64,000 bases of DNA from Flavobacterium sharifuzzamanii. Its GTDB lineage: Bacteria > Bacteroidota > Bacteroidia > Flavobacteriales > Flavobacteriaceae. Location of the stretch: assembly GCF_003254585.1 (NCBI RefSeq), contig NZ_QJGZ01000029.1, positions 1 to 64,000 on the forward strand. The letters run 5' to 3'. A program made the translations under genes and the position numbers. Under the pieces are notes generated by a model. That model was not told the origin of the DNA. It did no database searches and saw nothing but the letters and a program-made list of their open reading frames with translations. Each line of letters begins with the position of its first letter. Position 1 is the stretch's first letter. Shown here in pieces: positions 52,776 to 60,573 of the stretch.

Positions 52776-53186
52776 CTATTTAAAAAAGAGCGGCTCTATA
52801 TTATTTTCATCATGCTGTATTATTAGATTAACAAAATCTACAACGTGTCTTTGATGATCAAGATAAAATGTACTATTAGCAATTTCCTGAATATCTTTCA
52901 TTGGTAAAGTCGTTACTGTCAAATAATTTCTTAAGGTGTGTTGCTCTCTATAATTCTTAAATTGTATTATTTCATTTTCACCAATTGTAAGTTTTAAATT
53001 TTTATTGTTTGACATAAAGTTACCAAAAGAATCTGCATACGTTACCAATATTTCATCTCCAAACTTTACAGTTCGATTAAATATAATTTTTGCTTCTGTT
53101 CGCATATTTATAACTATATAACACTCATATTTTCTTTCAAAAGGTAATATAATCTGAATGTCGTCTAGTATTTTTTCATAATACAT
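52776..53186 (-). CDS. Orphan ORF at the island edge, unknown function
   Basis: This 136-residue protein has no signal peptide and no family recognised by eye. It is rich in Ile, Asn and Phe and looks like a small globular alpha/beta protein (FERKYECYIVINMRTEAKIIFNRTVKFGDEILVTY). It is the last gene of the T6SS cargo island, 60 bp after the DUF2931 gene. Immediately upstream is a copy of the DUF2931 start region, out of frame with this gene. A role as an immunity protein is possible but not shown. Confidence 0.7.
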   Translation of the reverse strand: MYYEKILDDIQIILPFERKYECYIVINMRTEAKIIFNRTVKFGDEILVTYADSFGNFMSNNKNLKLTIGENEIIQFKNYREQHTLRNYLTVTTLPMKDIQEIANSTFYLDHQRHVVDFVNLIIQHDENNIEPLFFK

Positions 53187-53195
53187 AATATTTGT

Positions 53196-53225
53196 TTTAT
53201 TTTATCCATGGTGTATTTCTCTTTT
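53196..53225. repeat. Direct repeat, copy 1 (Tle1 tail/DUF2931 start)
   Basis: 30 bp identical to 54291-54320. On the minus strand it encodes the end of the Tle1-like protein (KREIHHG, stop) overlapping the first codons of DUF2931 (MDKIK). Here neither gene follows in frame, so it is a relic of a duplicated effector/immunity junction. Confidence 0.85.
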
Positions 53226-53245
53226 ATTGCCTGATAAATAAATCT

Positions 53246-54304
53246 TTACTTATATGATTCCTGAAATTCCCGATTGCTTCTATACACTCTTTTATTAACC
53301 GTTTCTAAAAGTTCTTTATTTAACAATACCTCAAAACTTCTATTGTCGTCATTTATTTTTATTTGCATTTCATTATCCTTACTTCCCTCTCTTTTAAACT
53401 GTTCATTAGTTTTTTGCCAATCAAAAAACACTCTGCCTTCAAATTTTTCTCCTTTGCCTGTTTCCCAAAAAAAAGTTATGCTGCTCGGAATAGCCCTTTC
53501 TCTCTTGGCTGGATTTAATGATATTGGCCTGACTGCAATTTCAGATTCTCCATTGTAATAGGCTGTCATTACATCAAAAAGCTTGAAATTTGGATTTTCA
53601 GAAGTTATAGAAGGACGCCAGACATATCTGTTGCGATAGTTGTCCCATTTTTCTGGACTGGCATTTGGATTCAAATATTTTTCATGCACTTCTTTTCGAT
53701 TCATTGACCAAGATGCAAATAGTTTTTTTCCCAAAGGCGCATCGTCTTTGACTGCCTCAGCCTGATAGCGTCCTAATTCTTTTTTGGTGGCACCATACCG
53801 CACCCAAACAACGACCATTCCTTTTGGGGCAAAGCCAAAAACCAGATCGCTAAACGCCGTATAGGCATTTTGATAAGGTTTTCTTTCATACGCATATTCC
53901 TTTACGTCGCTGTTATATTCCAAATCTTCATAATTGCAGTAGAATCTTTTGGTTAGATCCTGCATAGTCTCTACAGGAAAATCTGTTTTTAGGCGGTAAA
54001 AAGTATCTTCATAGTCTGCATAATAGGTAACATCTACTCCTATAGGCGTACCATACTGCTCTGTCCAAGACGCATGCGAGGCACCCCATTCTCCAGAGGA
54101 GCCTCCATACGGGAATGTGGCAGACCAGCCTTTCTCGAGCGTTTTTATTTTATCTTCAACTAGCTCTATTCTGTATTTACTTTCTGGGTGGCACATTTCT
54201 ACATGAAATTGCGGCAATTCTTTTTTCATCTGACAGCTGATTAATTGGGTGAAAACAAAAGCGGCTAAACTGTAGTGTAATACCCTTTGCTTTATTTTAT
54301 CCAT
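53246..54304 (-). CDS. DUF2931 family lipoprotein
   Basis: This 352-residue lipoprotein (FTQLISCQMKKELP, Cys near residue 25) belongs to the DUF2931 family. It has WSATFPYGGSSGEWGASHASW, IGVDVTYYADYEDTFYRLKTDFP and FDVMTAYYNGESEIAV. DUF2931 genes are often found in Bacteroidota next to type VI secretion effectors, which makes an immunity or effector-associated role likely; this is inference. Its start overlaps the stop of the Tle1-like remnant. Confidence 0.88.
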   Translation of the reverse strand: MDKIKQRVLHYSLAAFVFTQLISCQMKKELPQFHVEMCHPESKYRIELVEDKIKTLEKGWSATFPYGGSSGEWGASHASWTEQYGTPIGVDVTYYADYEDTFYRLKTDFPVETMQDLTKRFYCNYEDLEYNSDVKEYAYERKPYQNAYTAFSDLVFGFAPKGMVVVWVRYGATKKELGRYQAEAVKDDAPLGKKLFASWSMNRKEVHEKYLNPNASPEKWDNYRNRYVWRPSITSENPNFKLFDVMTAYYNGESEIAVRPISLNPAKRERAIPSSITFFWETGKGEKFEGRVFFDWQKTNEQFKREGSKDNEMQIKINDDNRSFEVLLNKELLETVNKRVYRSNREFQESYK

Positions 54305-54320
54305 GGTGTATTTCTCTTTT
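54291..54320. repeat. Direct repeat, copy 2 (Tle1 tail/DUF2931 start)
   Basis: 30 bp identical to 53196-53225. In this copy the end of the Tle1-like gene and the start of DUF2931 are both intact and overlap by 3 nt of shared ATGGATAA sequence. Confidence 0.85.
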
Positions 54321-55175
54321 TCTATATTTTTGTTCTAAGGCACCTTCTTTAGATGGCGCTTGGCTTTCGCGCATTTCGAGCCCAAATTTGTTTGCTTTTA
54401 CAGACCAGTGCAGGTATTCGTTGCGCAAGGTTTTTAAATCTTTTTCGCTTATATAATCCAAATATGATATCTGCCTTAATTCTTTCAGGTAACTTGCCGA
54501 ATCATTCGATTTTTCTCTAATATAGCGGTTCCTTACTTCGCTACAGGCATACATATACCCCATGAGCTGGTTGTAGACTTCCTGCAAAAAAGATTCTTTT
54601 ATTTCGTGCTGTTTGTCAATTATGTCACCGTCATATTTCACTCCAAAATAATCCGAGAAAAAGAACATCTTTTTAAGTGGTATTTTATCGTAACAATTTC
54701 GTAAACGTTTTCTCGTGCCTACAACGGTGTAAAAAGTTTCGGAGTCATCAACACTACCTTTTTCTTCTGTACCCAGATCTGAATCACGCAGTACGCCTGC
54801 GGTAATCTGACTTGGCTTATACCAGCCTTCATCGATTACTATTTGTCTGAATTTTTCAATTTCAGTATCCGTACTATGAATTACCCGATTGTATACGGAT
54901 TCTCTTTTGTAAAATAAAACAGATGTTTCGTCTTCAAAATCATTGTAAGCCCCGCCAATATCACAATGCACACCAGGCAGTGTGTATTCTAGCCCATTTA
55001 GACCTGCGCTGGTAATATCAGTAAGGTCAAAATTTTCGCGATATTCATCATCTGCCGAAAGCTGCAAAACAAAATGGGAGTTTTTTATGGCGTCTAGATT
55101 TAAATCGCTTACGTCATTGCCATGATAAATTCCGTAAGAACCCCGATAGCGCGGATTTGCAATCCGTGCCCGCAA
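54297..55175 (-). pseudogene. 5'-truncated Tle1-like T6SS phospholipase (DUF2235) remnant
   Basis: The 292-residue open frame matches the second half of Tle1/DUF2235 phospholipase effectors. It has VLQLSADDEYRENFDLTDI and the conserved PGVHCDIGGAYND (residues about 75-87), then a helical C-terminal part. The N-terminal half, where the Ser nucleophile motif (GxSxG) should be, is absent. The first residues (RARIANPRYRG) are encoded by a REP-like palindrome at 55149-55169, and an in-frame TAA lies further upstream. The frame starts with TTG. The protein is most likely non-functional, or newly fused to repeat-encoded residues. Confidence 0.75.
55149..55169. repeat. REP-like palindrome at the Tle1 truncation point
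   Basis: GCGCGGATTTGCAATCCGTGC folds as a 9-bp stem (one G-T pair) with a TGC loop. CCCGCAAAGATTGGTTTGTAAT follows on the plus strand. This resembles a REP element and lies precisely where the Tle1 homology begins. Confidence 0.65.
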
Positions 55176-55261
55176 AGATTGGTTTGTAATTTGTTTTAGT
55201 GATCCTTATTGTGTCAAACTGTTGGAGGCACGGATAAAACTTATTACATTTGATTTAGATT

Positions 55262-55840
55262 TTACCAATTGATTTTTATTTTTTTTGGTTTATAAATTTC
55301 CTCTTCCTTTTTTCTAGTTGTAATAAGTATAGTATCTCCTACTTTTTCGAGATCGCTTAAAAACAAAGGATTCTCTTTTCTAAATTCTTTATAAGAAACT
55401 AATTTTATTGTATCTCCTAATTTAAAATGTTCAATTGAATTACTTATATTGTACTTTTTTAACAATTCTATAGCATAATTCTTCGATATTAAATGATTCC
55501 TTTCTCTAATAATTATAGTAAACGGTTTGTTCATTGTCAGATATTCTTTAAAATCAAATATTGGTTTATTCTCTAGTTTATCATAAATTACGACATCACT
55601 TGGGGTTGATAAATAATGGTTATCAATAATATTATCAATAGATAAGTATTTGATATCAGAAGAAATATTCAATTTGAATTCTAATGGAACATTTAAACAA
55701 ACACTATCCAATTTTTTATTATTTGGTGCTCGAGTAATAGTTACTATTTCATCAGAAATAATATGCTCTACAGATACGTTTTCATGAGATCTACATGAAG
55801 TTAAAATCAAGAAACCTAACATATACATATATAAATTCAT
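55262..55840 (-). CDS. Small lipoprotein, candidate immunity protein
   Basis: This 192-residue lipoprotein (YMYMLGFLILTSCRSHENVS) shows no family recognisable by eye. The body is rich in Ile, Asn, Lys and Asp, with beta-like strands. It begins 10 bp after the stop of the 503-residue cargo gene, on the same strand. By position it is a candidate immunity lipoprotein that would protect against that effector in the periplasm; this is inference only. Confidence 0.75.
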   Translation of the reverse strand: MNLYMYMLGFLILTSCRSHENVSVEHIISDEIVTITRAPNNKKLDSVCLNVPLEFKLNISSDIKYLSIDNIIDNHYLSTPSDVVIYDKLENKPIFDFKEYLTMNKPFTIIIRERNHLISKNYAIELLKKYNISNSIEHFKLGDTIKLVSYKEFRKENPLFLSDLEKVGDTILITTRKKEEEIYKPKKIKINW

Positions 55841-55850
55841 AAGCTATAAT

Positions 55851-57362
55851 TTAAAAATTTGCAAAAATAGAATCAATAAACACAATGTCTTTGTCTAGAT
55901 CTTCCTTATATTGAGTATAATGAAACAAAACATAAGGTAAATTTTCTTGATATTGATTTTTTATCAGTTGTTTTTCTTCCAGTTCTTCTAATGTTTTAAA
56001 TTCTCCTTTTAATAACTTTTCTAATATTTCTTGCCCAATTTTTGTAATGCCATATCGATATCTTTTTTCTTGTGCTCCAGAACTATGCAAAAAATCATCA
56101 ACCCCTTTAAGCCCTTTATCTTTTGCTTTTTCAGCTAATTCAAATACAACATTATCCCATACTTCTATAATCGGGTTACTAATGCTAGGCATAACCACTG
56201 CCACAAGAAAATCCAGCGGCGCAAAACCTGTCGGAATTATTTTTGGGTTTTCATCCATTGCAAGACTTATTACATCTGAGGCAAAATCGAATATTCCTAA
56301 CAATTCTTTAGAAGCTTTTGCTATGGTATTAAATGAGCCAACTTCTTTAAAATAATCTAATTGGCTTATTCCTTTTGTCGTTACTAGTTTTCCATCTTTT
56401 CTATAGCCAAAATTTCCAGCTTTTGTAATTTCATAAAGTTCTCCGCTATTGTCGTAAATAGGTTTAGTATAAATTTTACGGCTGAATTCTGTTTTTCCCA
56501 TATTACTTGCTAAATACCCTCTCTTTAATTGTCTTACAGCGATCGTGTGGCGTATGTTGTCGCTGTATTTCATCATTGCTTCGCGAACATCTCCATACAT
56601 TTCACCTTTTATATTGTCAGCAATAGTATTTAACTGATTTTCTAGCTCCTCAGAAGGTGCTTGTTTAAGCCCAATACCTTTAGAAAAAACAACAATATCT
56701 CCATCAGAAGTTCTGATTTCAGGAAAATTATATCCTTCATAGGCAGGTTTTATAAACAAAGTTGTTTTAGAACGATATACACCTAGTATATTGTCATTAG
56801 ATTTCCAGTAAGTATTATGATATTTCCAAGTCCAGTAAAATTCAAGACGGCTGTTGATGCTTCCTTTTTCATCTTTTTTAATTTCAATATGCCATTTTGG
56901 ATCTAGGTATAGTTCTATTGTTATTCTGTGTTGTCCGTTTACTTCTCTTACCATAGCGGTTTTGTAAACCATTTTTCCATCAAATTTTGGATTATCAAAG
57001 ATGGTAAGACCTTTAAATGGAGTGTTTTTATCCCAAAGCTGAAATGTTATGCTTGTTCCAACAGGGATGTTGTCGCTTACATTCAATTGAAAATAAACTG
57101 TTTCTTCCAAATAGGCTTTTAGACAATTGGCATCTTGTTCAGGAATATTTCTTATTCCTTCATAATCAGGACTCCACCAACCAGAGAAGGCTTTTTCGGG
57201 TTCTTCTCTAATTGGTCTCGGTTCAGGTTCTCCATAAGTATATTCGGGCGCATAATAATCGATACGCCCATTGGAGTTTATTTCTATTTCGTTGGCAAAA
57301 ATTCTTGTAGTTCCCCTTACATTATAAGTGGCATTACCACCGACACGTCTAGTCTTAGTCAT
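55851..57362 (-). CDS. Candidate T6SS effector (unknown function)
   Basis: This 503-residue protein lies 25 bp after vgrG and ahead of a small lipoprotein gene, the usual place for a T6SS cargo effector. Residues 1-50 (GGNATYNVRGTTRIFANEIEI, RIDYYAPEYTYGEPEP) are Gly/Tyr-rich and look like a docking region. Residues about 80-260 are beta-rich. A hydrophobic segment (LDFLVAVVMPSISNPIIEV) lies near residue 390. No catalytic motif was recognised. There is no signal peptide. It could be a pore-forming, peptidoglycan or other toxin; the sequence does not decide. Confidence 0.75.
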   Translation of the reverse strand: MTKTRRVGGNATYNVRGTTRIFANEIEINSNGRIDYYAPEYTYGEPEPRPIREEPEKAFSGWWSPDYEGIRNIPEQDANCLKAYLEETVYFQLNVSDNIPVGTSITFQLWDKNTPFKGLTIFDNPKFDGKMVYKTAMVREVNGQHRITIELYLDPKWHIEIKKDEKGSINSRLEFYWTWKYHNTYWKSNDNILGVYRSKTTLFIKPAYEGYNFPEIRTSDGDIVVFSKGIGLKQAPSEELENQLNTIADNIKGEMYGDVREAMMKYSDNIRHTIAVRQLKRGYLASNMGKTEFSRKIYTKPIYDNSGELYEITKAGNFGYRKDGKLVTTKGISQLDYFKEVGSFNTIAKASKELLGIFDFASDVISLAMDENPKIIPTGFAPLDFLVAVVMPSISNPIIEVWDNVVFELAEKAKDKGLKGVDDFLHSSGAQEKRYRYGITKIGQEILEKLLKGEFKTLEELEEKQLIKNQYQENLPYVLFHYTQYKEDLDKDIVFIDSIFANF

Positions 57363-57387
57363 AATTTTTAGTTACTAATTCTGTCAA

Positions 57388-59196
57388 TTAATTTTGTCTC
57401 GTATCTTCAGCACTATTATTTTTTATAGTTTTATTGGAATGAAACTCATGTCCATTTTCACTATTTGAAGTATCTTTTCCAGCAACAATATAATTTTTGT
57501 CCTTTTTGACATCTGAATTTAAGTCACCTTCTATATTTTCATCATGATTACCGCCAACATAAAACATACTATTACCTGTAATATTTGTATTTAGCATTCC
57601 TCCAACCGTTGTAGATTTATCAATTCCCGCAGTCTCAGCAATATTCATTCCCGCAGTAGTCGTAATACTCTCAGAAGCATTTATAATTAAGTTTTTGCAA
57701 TTAAGCGTTAATGTCTCTGGTGCAGTAATCGTTGTGCTTTTGGTTTCCTCGTTCATATGCAGTTCATTCCCGCTTGGGTCAGAGAGTATAATGCAGACTT
57801 TTTCGATAAACTTGAAAAGCATTCCAAAAGGGAGTTTCCAGCCCTTTATTCGGTTTTCTGAGTCAAAGAAATCAGGCATTTCTTTTCCGTTGTAATAGGC
57901 TCCTGACGCATAAGGGCAGTCGGCATTGCCTCCTTCGAAGCTTATCAGCACTTCTTCTCCGATTTCAGGCCTGAAGTAAAGCCCTTTTCCTGAGCCTGCA
58001 TAATGCTGTACCACACGCATCCAGTCGCTTTTAGAGTTATAGGCGTCCCAATAATACTGCACTTTTACGCGTCCCATTTTTTTGGGATCATTATTATCTA
58101 TTACTGAAGCAGACTGGCTGTCGGTTGCTACAAAAGCATTTACGTCTGTATAATGCGGAGCTGCAGCATCGGCAGGAATTGCCCTGAACTCACAGGTGTA
58201 ATTTCCGTTTACCTCAGAACGGTGTATAATTTCAATTGCCAGCAAATGGTGCTCTACAGTTTTGTTTTCTAGAATAAAAGTCTGTCCCAAACCTATAGGC
58301 AGATAGGAAATCCCGCTGTAGAATATGCTGTTGGCATCGTTTCCTGCAGTCTGCATTTTTACCATTTCTTCTATCTCTTCTTTATTTTGGGCATTATTGG
58401 TATAAGCGCCATTTTGTAATCCAGGGCGTACAATATAAGGCTGTTTAAAACCTGCAATAGAGGCAAACCGGTCTCTGCTTCCTTGTGCTGTTTTTTCTGC
58501 TCCGTATTTTATGTTAGCTGCATTGGCGTAATCGTAGCCTCCAAAAGAGGCTTTCTGCGAAACCAGATTGGCTTCAATTTTCAATTTGTGAAGAGAGGAC
58601 TCATTTATAATCCGGATATCGGTGTTTTTGATTTTTCCAAACTGCATGCGCATTCCGTCAAAATAGAACCATTGGGCATAGCGTTTTGAAAGACGCTTGA
58701 GGAAATCAAAATTGGTTTCACTGTATTGTGTCTTAAATTTAAATTCTTTGATGTAAGTTGGTACGATAGCTTCGCGCTGATAAAACTCGCCAGAGTTTTC
58801 TTCTGCAAAGATTTCGAGAGCAATCTGCTGAAGATTTTTTTCAAGAAAGATTCTGGATTTTGGCATTTCGTCTAAGACAATGGTATGGCTTACGCCAAAT
58901 ACTTGAAGTCCGTCTGGGCTTCCATCCTTATCGAGAGATTCTAATCTTGTGATTCTTCCTTTAGACATTAGCTGAATGCCATTTACCTTAAAAGTAAAAA
59001 TCACTTCATTTCCTATGTAATTGCTAAAAGCTTTTTCCTGATCCTGCGGTTCTATAATAGTCTTTCCGCTATATTGCCAAAAGAATGAAAAATGATGATG
59101 GTCTGCCATTTTTTGAGACAGCTCGAGATTATAGTAAATAACGTTTTGGGTAAAACCTTCGATAGTAATTTTTACCTGTTCAGAGAATTGTGACAT
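57388..59196 (-). CDS. vgrG: Type VI secretion tip protein VgrG
   Basis: VgrG is the trimeric spike at the tip of the T6SS tube. The 602-residue protein has a gp27-like N-terminal part (to about 360) and a gp5-like OB fold (SVIDNNDPKKMGRVKVQYYWD to FEGGNADCPYASGAYYNG). The C-terminal beta-helix has short repeats ending SAEDTRQN (about 480-602). No C-terminal effector domain is fused. It lies between hcp and the candidate effector gene, indicating a cargo locus. Confidence 0.92.
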   Translation of the reverse strand: MSQFSEQVKITIEGFTQNVIYYNLELSQKMADHHHFSFFWQYSGKTIIEPQDQEKAFSNYIGNEVIFTFKVNGIQLMSKGRITRLESLDKDGSPDGLQVFGVSHTIVLDEMPKSRIFLEKNLQQIALEIFAEENSGEFYQREAIVPTYIKEFKFKTQYSETNFDFLKRLSKRYAQWFYFDGMRMQFGKIKNTDIRIINESSLHKLKIEANLVSQKASFGGYDYANAANIKYGAEKTAQGSRDRFASIAGFKQPYIVRPGLQNGAYTNNAQNKEEIEEMVKMQTAGNDANSIFYSGISYLPIGLGQTFILENKTVEHHLLAIEIIHRSEVNGNYTCEFRAIPADAAAPHYTDVNAFVATDSQSASVIDNNDPKKMGRVKVQYYWDAYNSKSDWMRVVQHYAGSGKGLYFRPEIGEEVLISFEGGNADCPYASGAYYNGKEMPDFFDSENRIKGWKLPFGMLFKFIEKVCIILSDPSGNELHMNEETKSTTITAPETLTLNCKNLIINASESITTTAGMNIAETAGIDKSTTVGGMLNTNITGNSMFYVGGNHDENIEGDLNSDVKKDKNYIVAGKDTSNSENGHEFHSNKTIKNNSAEDTRQN

Positions 59197-59222
59197 GGTT
59201 TTGGTGTTTAGATGAATAGGGT

Positions 59223-59618
59223 TTAGTCAAGCGAAATCCATTTTTTTGAGAAGTTAGCATCGCCAAAAATGAGTTCCTTAGCTGTCAATTCCATTGATAT
59301 GGACATTGGAATTTCGGTCGTACTTTTAAATTCTTCGTTGTAAGAAATGCAGTAAGCTTTTGTAAAAATTAATTCTCTCATTTTACTCATGGCATCTCTC
59401 CTAAAAAAAATAATTTTTCCGTTTTTGGTAAGACTGCCGCTTAGCATCCAAGATAAAAAATTGGTGTTTTGAGTTGATTCAATACTCAATTTTATAATGC
59501 CTCCTTTGGCATTTCCAACTGGTTTGTTTAGTGCATCGGTTTCTTTTTTAAACTTTATGTCAAAATCCAGCACATTAAATTCCTCTCCGTCAATTTGTAG
59601 TTTTGCTAAAAAGCTCAT
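59223..59618 (-). CDS. tssD: Type VI secretion tube protein TssD (Hcp)
   Basis: This 131-residue Hcp-like tube subunit is of the Bacteroidota (T6SS-iii) type. It begins SFLAKLQIDGEEFNVLDFDIKF and has beta-strands GGIIKLSIESTQNTNFLSWML and IPMSISMELTAKELIFG. Hexameric rings of TssD form the secreted tube. It is the first gene of the minus-strand island and lies 27 bp before vgrG. No other structural T6SS genes are in the window, so this is a satellite tube-spike-cargo locus. Confidence 0.9.
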   Translation of the reverse strand: MSFLAKLQIDGEEFNVLDFDIKFKKETDALNKPVGNAKGGIIKLSIESTQNTNFLSWMLSGSLTKNGKIIFFRRDAMSKMRELIFTKAYCISYNEEFKSTTEIPMSISMELTAKELIFGDANFSKKWISLD

Positions 59619-60079
59619 GTTTTTTATTTTTTTATTAAAATGTAAATTGTCTGCTATTCCAGATTCATAGAATTAGAATGCGCTAGACTTGCATTTTTGT
59701 TTTTGAAGATGGAGGGAAGAATTGCCTGCCGTTTAGAATATTTACAGCTTGTTGTGGTATAATTATAAATTTACAAGGAAGAAAAGGCTAAAAGAGCCTT
59801 TAGAAGACATAAAAATGACAGAATAAGACTTTTTTAAATAAAACAGTATGTAGAAAAGGAGTTCTGTTTCAAAAAGCGGTATCGAAAATATGCTGAACAA
59901 TGGAGCTATAAAAGTAGAAGCGGTAAATGCTTAATTTCATAGAAAAGCAATATAAAAAGCGTCTCTTTGAGACGCTTTCTATATTATTAATCTCTAGCTT
60001 TCAATTATTTATCATAAAAAAAACGAGTAGTACTATAAAATTAATTAATATTGTATCCTTAACCAATTAATTAAAAACC
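59619..60079. other. Gene-free 461-bp region upstream of hcp, with the nfu 3'-end remnant
   Basis: This stretch holds the hcp upstream region, a small hairpin (AAAGGCT / AGCCTTT, about 59783-59801), and a diverged copy of the nfu 3' end. The copy (59873-59932) would read KSGIENMLNNGAIKVEAVNA stop, against KSGIENMLKSMLNDEAIKVEAVNA in intact nfu, and is followed by a near copy of the nfu terminator at 59956-59978. No separate gene is seen. The region to 60079 is otherwise AT-rich. Confidence 0.85.
59956..59980 (+). terminator. Terminator-like hairpin of the nfu remnant
   Basis: A 10-bp stem, AAAGCGTCTC / GAGACGCTTT, with a TTT loop, the same stem as the nfu terminator at 52720-52742 but with a different loop and a weaker T-run. 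Confidence 0.75.
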
Positions 60080-60487
60080 ATGGGATTATCTTCATTTTTT
60101 AAAAATTTGTTTGGCTCAACCAAAGAGTCTGTAACTGAATTGGCAAATAATGCCGAAGAGACTTTTGAACAAGCAAAAGAAGCTGCTGCACCTTACATCG
60201 AGAAAGCCGAAGCTTTTGCGGAAGAAACAATCGAAAAAGTAAAAGAAGTTTCAGAACCTATTATTGACCGTGCTTCAGAATATGCTGAAAAAGCAAAAGA
60301 AACTGTAAGCGAATATGCAGATAAAGCATCTGACGCGATAAACGATGTTGTTGATTCTGTTAAAGGAAAAACAGCTGCTCTAAGCTCTGAAACGTCTGAA
60401 ACCATTTCGGAAACTGTTGTTGATGCAAGCGAAAAAACAGCACAAGAAGTAGAAGAAATAGCTGATGACGCTGCGGAGAAAGCATAA
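60080..60487 (+). CDS. Amphipathic helical repeat protein (apolipoprotein/YtxH-like)
   Basis: This 135-residue protein is built almost wholly of Ala, Glu, Lys, Ser and Val in 11-residue-like helical repeats. Examples are AEAFAEETIEKVKEV, ASEYAEKAKETVSEYADKA and ASEKTAQEVEEIADDAAEKA. It opens with GLSSFFKNLFGSTKE, a short amphipathic start that may bind the membrane. There is no signal peptide. Such proteins resemble LEA/apolipoprotein-like or YtxH-like proteins of stress response. The MscS gene follows. Function unknown. Confidence 0.82.
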   Translation: MGLSSFFKNLFGSTKESVTELANNAEETFEQAKEAAAPYIEKAEAFAEETIEKVKEVSEPIIDRASEYAEKAKETVSEYADKASDAINDVVDSVKGKTAALSSETSETISETVVDASEKTAQEVEEIADDAAEKA

Positions 60488-60516
60488 AGCCACTTTTAGA
60501 ATAATGTAATTATTTT

Positions 60517-60524
60517 TATATTTG
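60517..60524 (+). promoter_or_regulatory. -7 element upstream of mscS
   Basis: TATATTTG matches the TAnnTTTG consensus and precedes a terminator-like hairpin at 60537-60562. If used, the hairpin would be in the 5' leader of mscS. No spaced TTG was seen. Confidence 0.35.
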
Positions 60525-60536
60525 CAGTACTAATAT

Positions 60537-60562
60537 ACCTTCTCTTATGAGAAGGTTTTTTT
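60537..60562 (+). terminator. Terminator between the helical repeat gene and mscS
   Basis: An 8-bp stem, ACCTTCTC / GAGAAGGT, with a TTAT loop and a T-run. It ends the helical repeat gene, but it may also act as an attenuator of mscS because a -7 box lies upstream of it. Confidence 0.75.
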
Positions 60563-60573
60563 ATTTTAAATCT

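Noticed and set aside
59783..59801. AAAGGCT/AGCCTTT hairpin as a terminator
   Set aside because: It is short and not followed by a T-run; it is only part of the spacer near the nfu remnant.
60547..60573. Earlier ATG of mscS (MRRFFYFKS)
   Set aside because: The codon lies in the loop/arm of the terminator hairpin and would put basic residues ahead of the conserved start.
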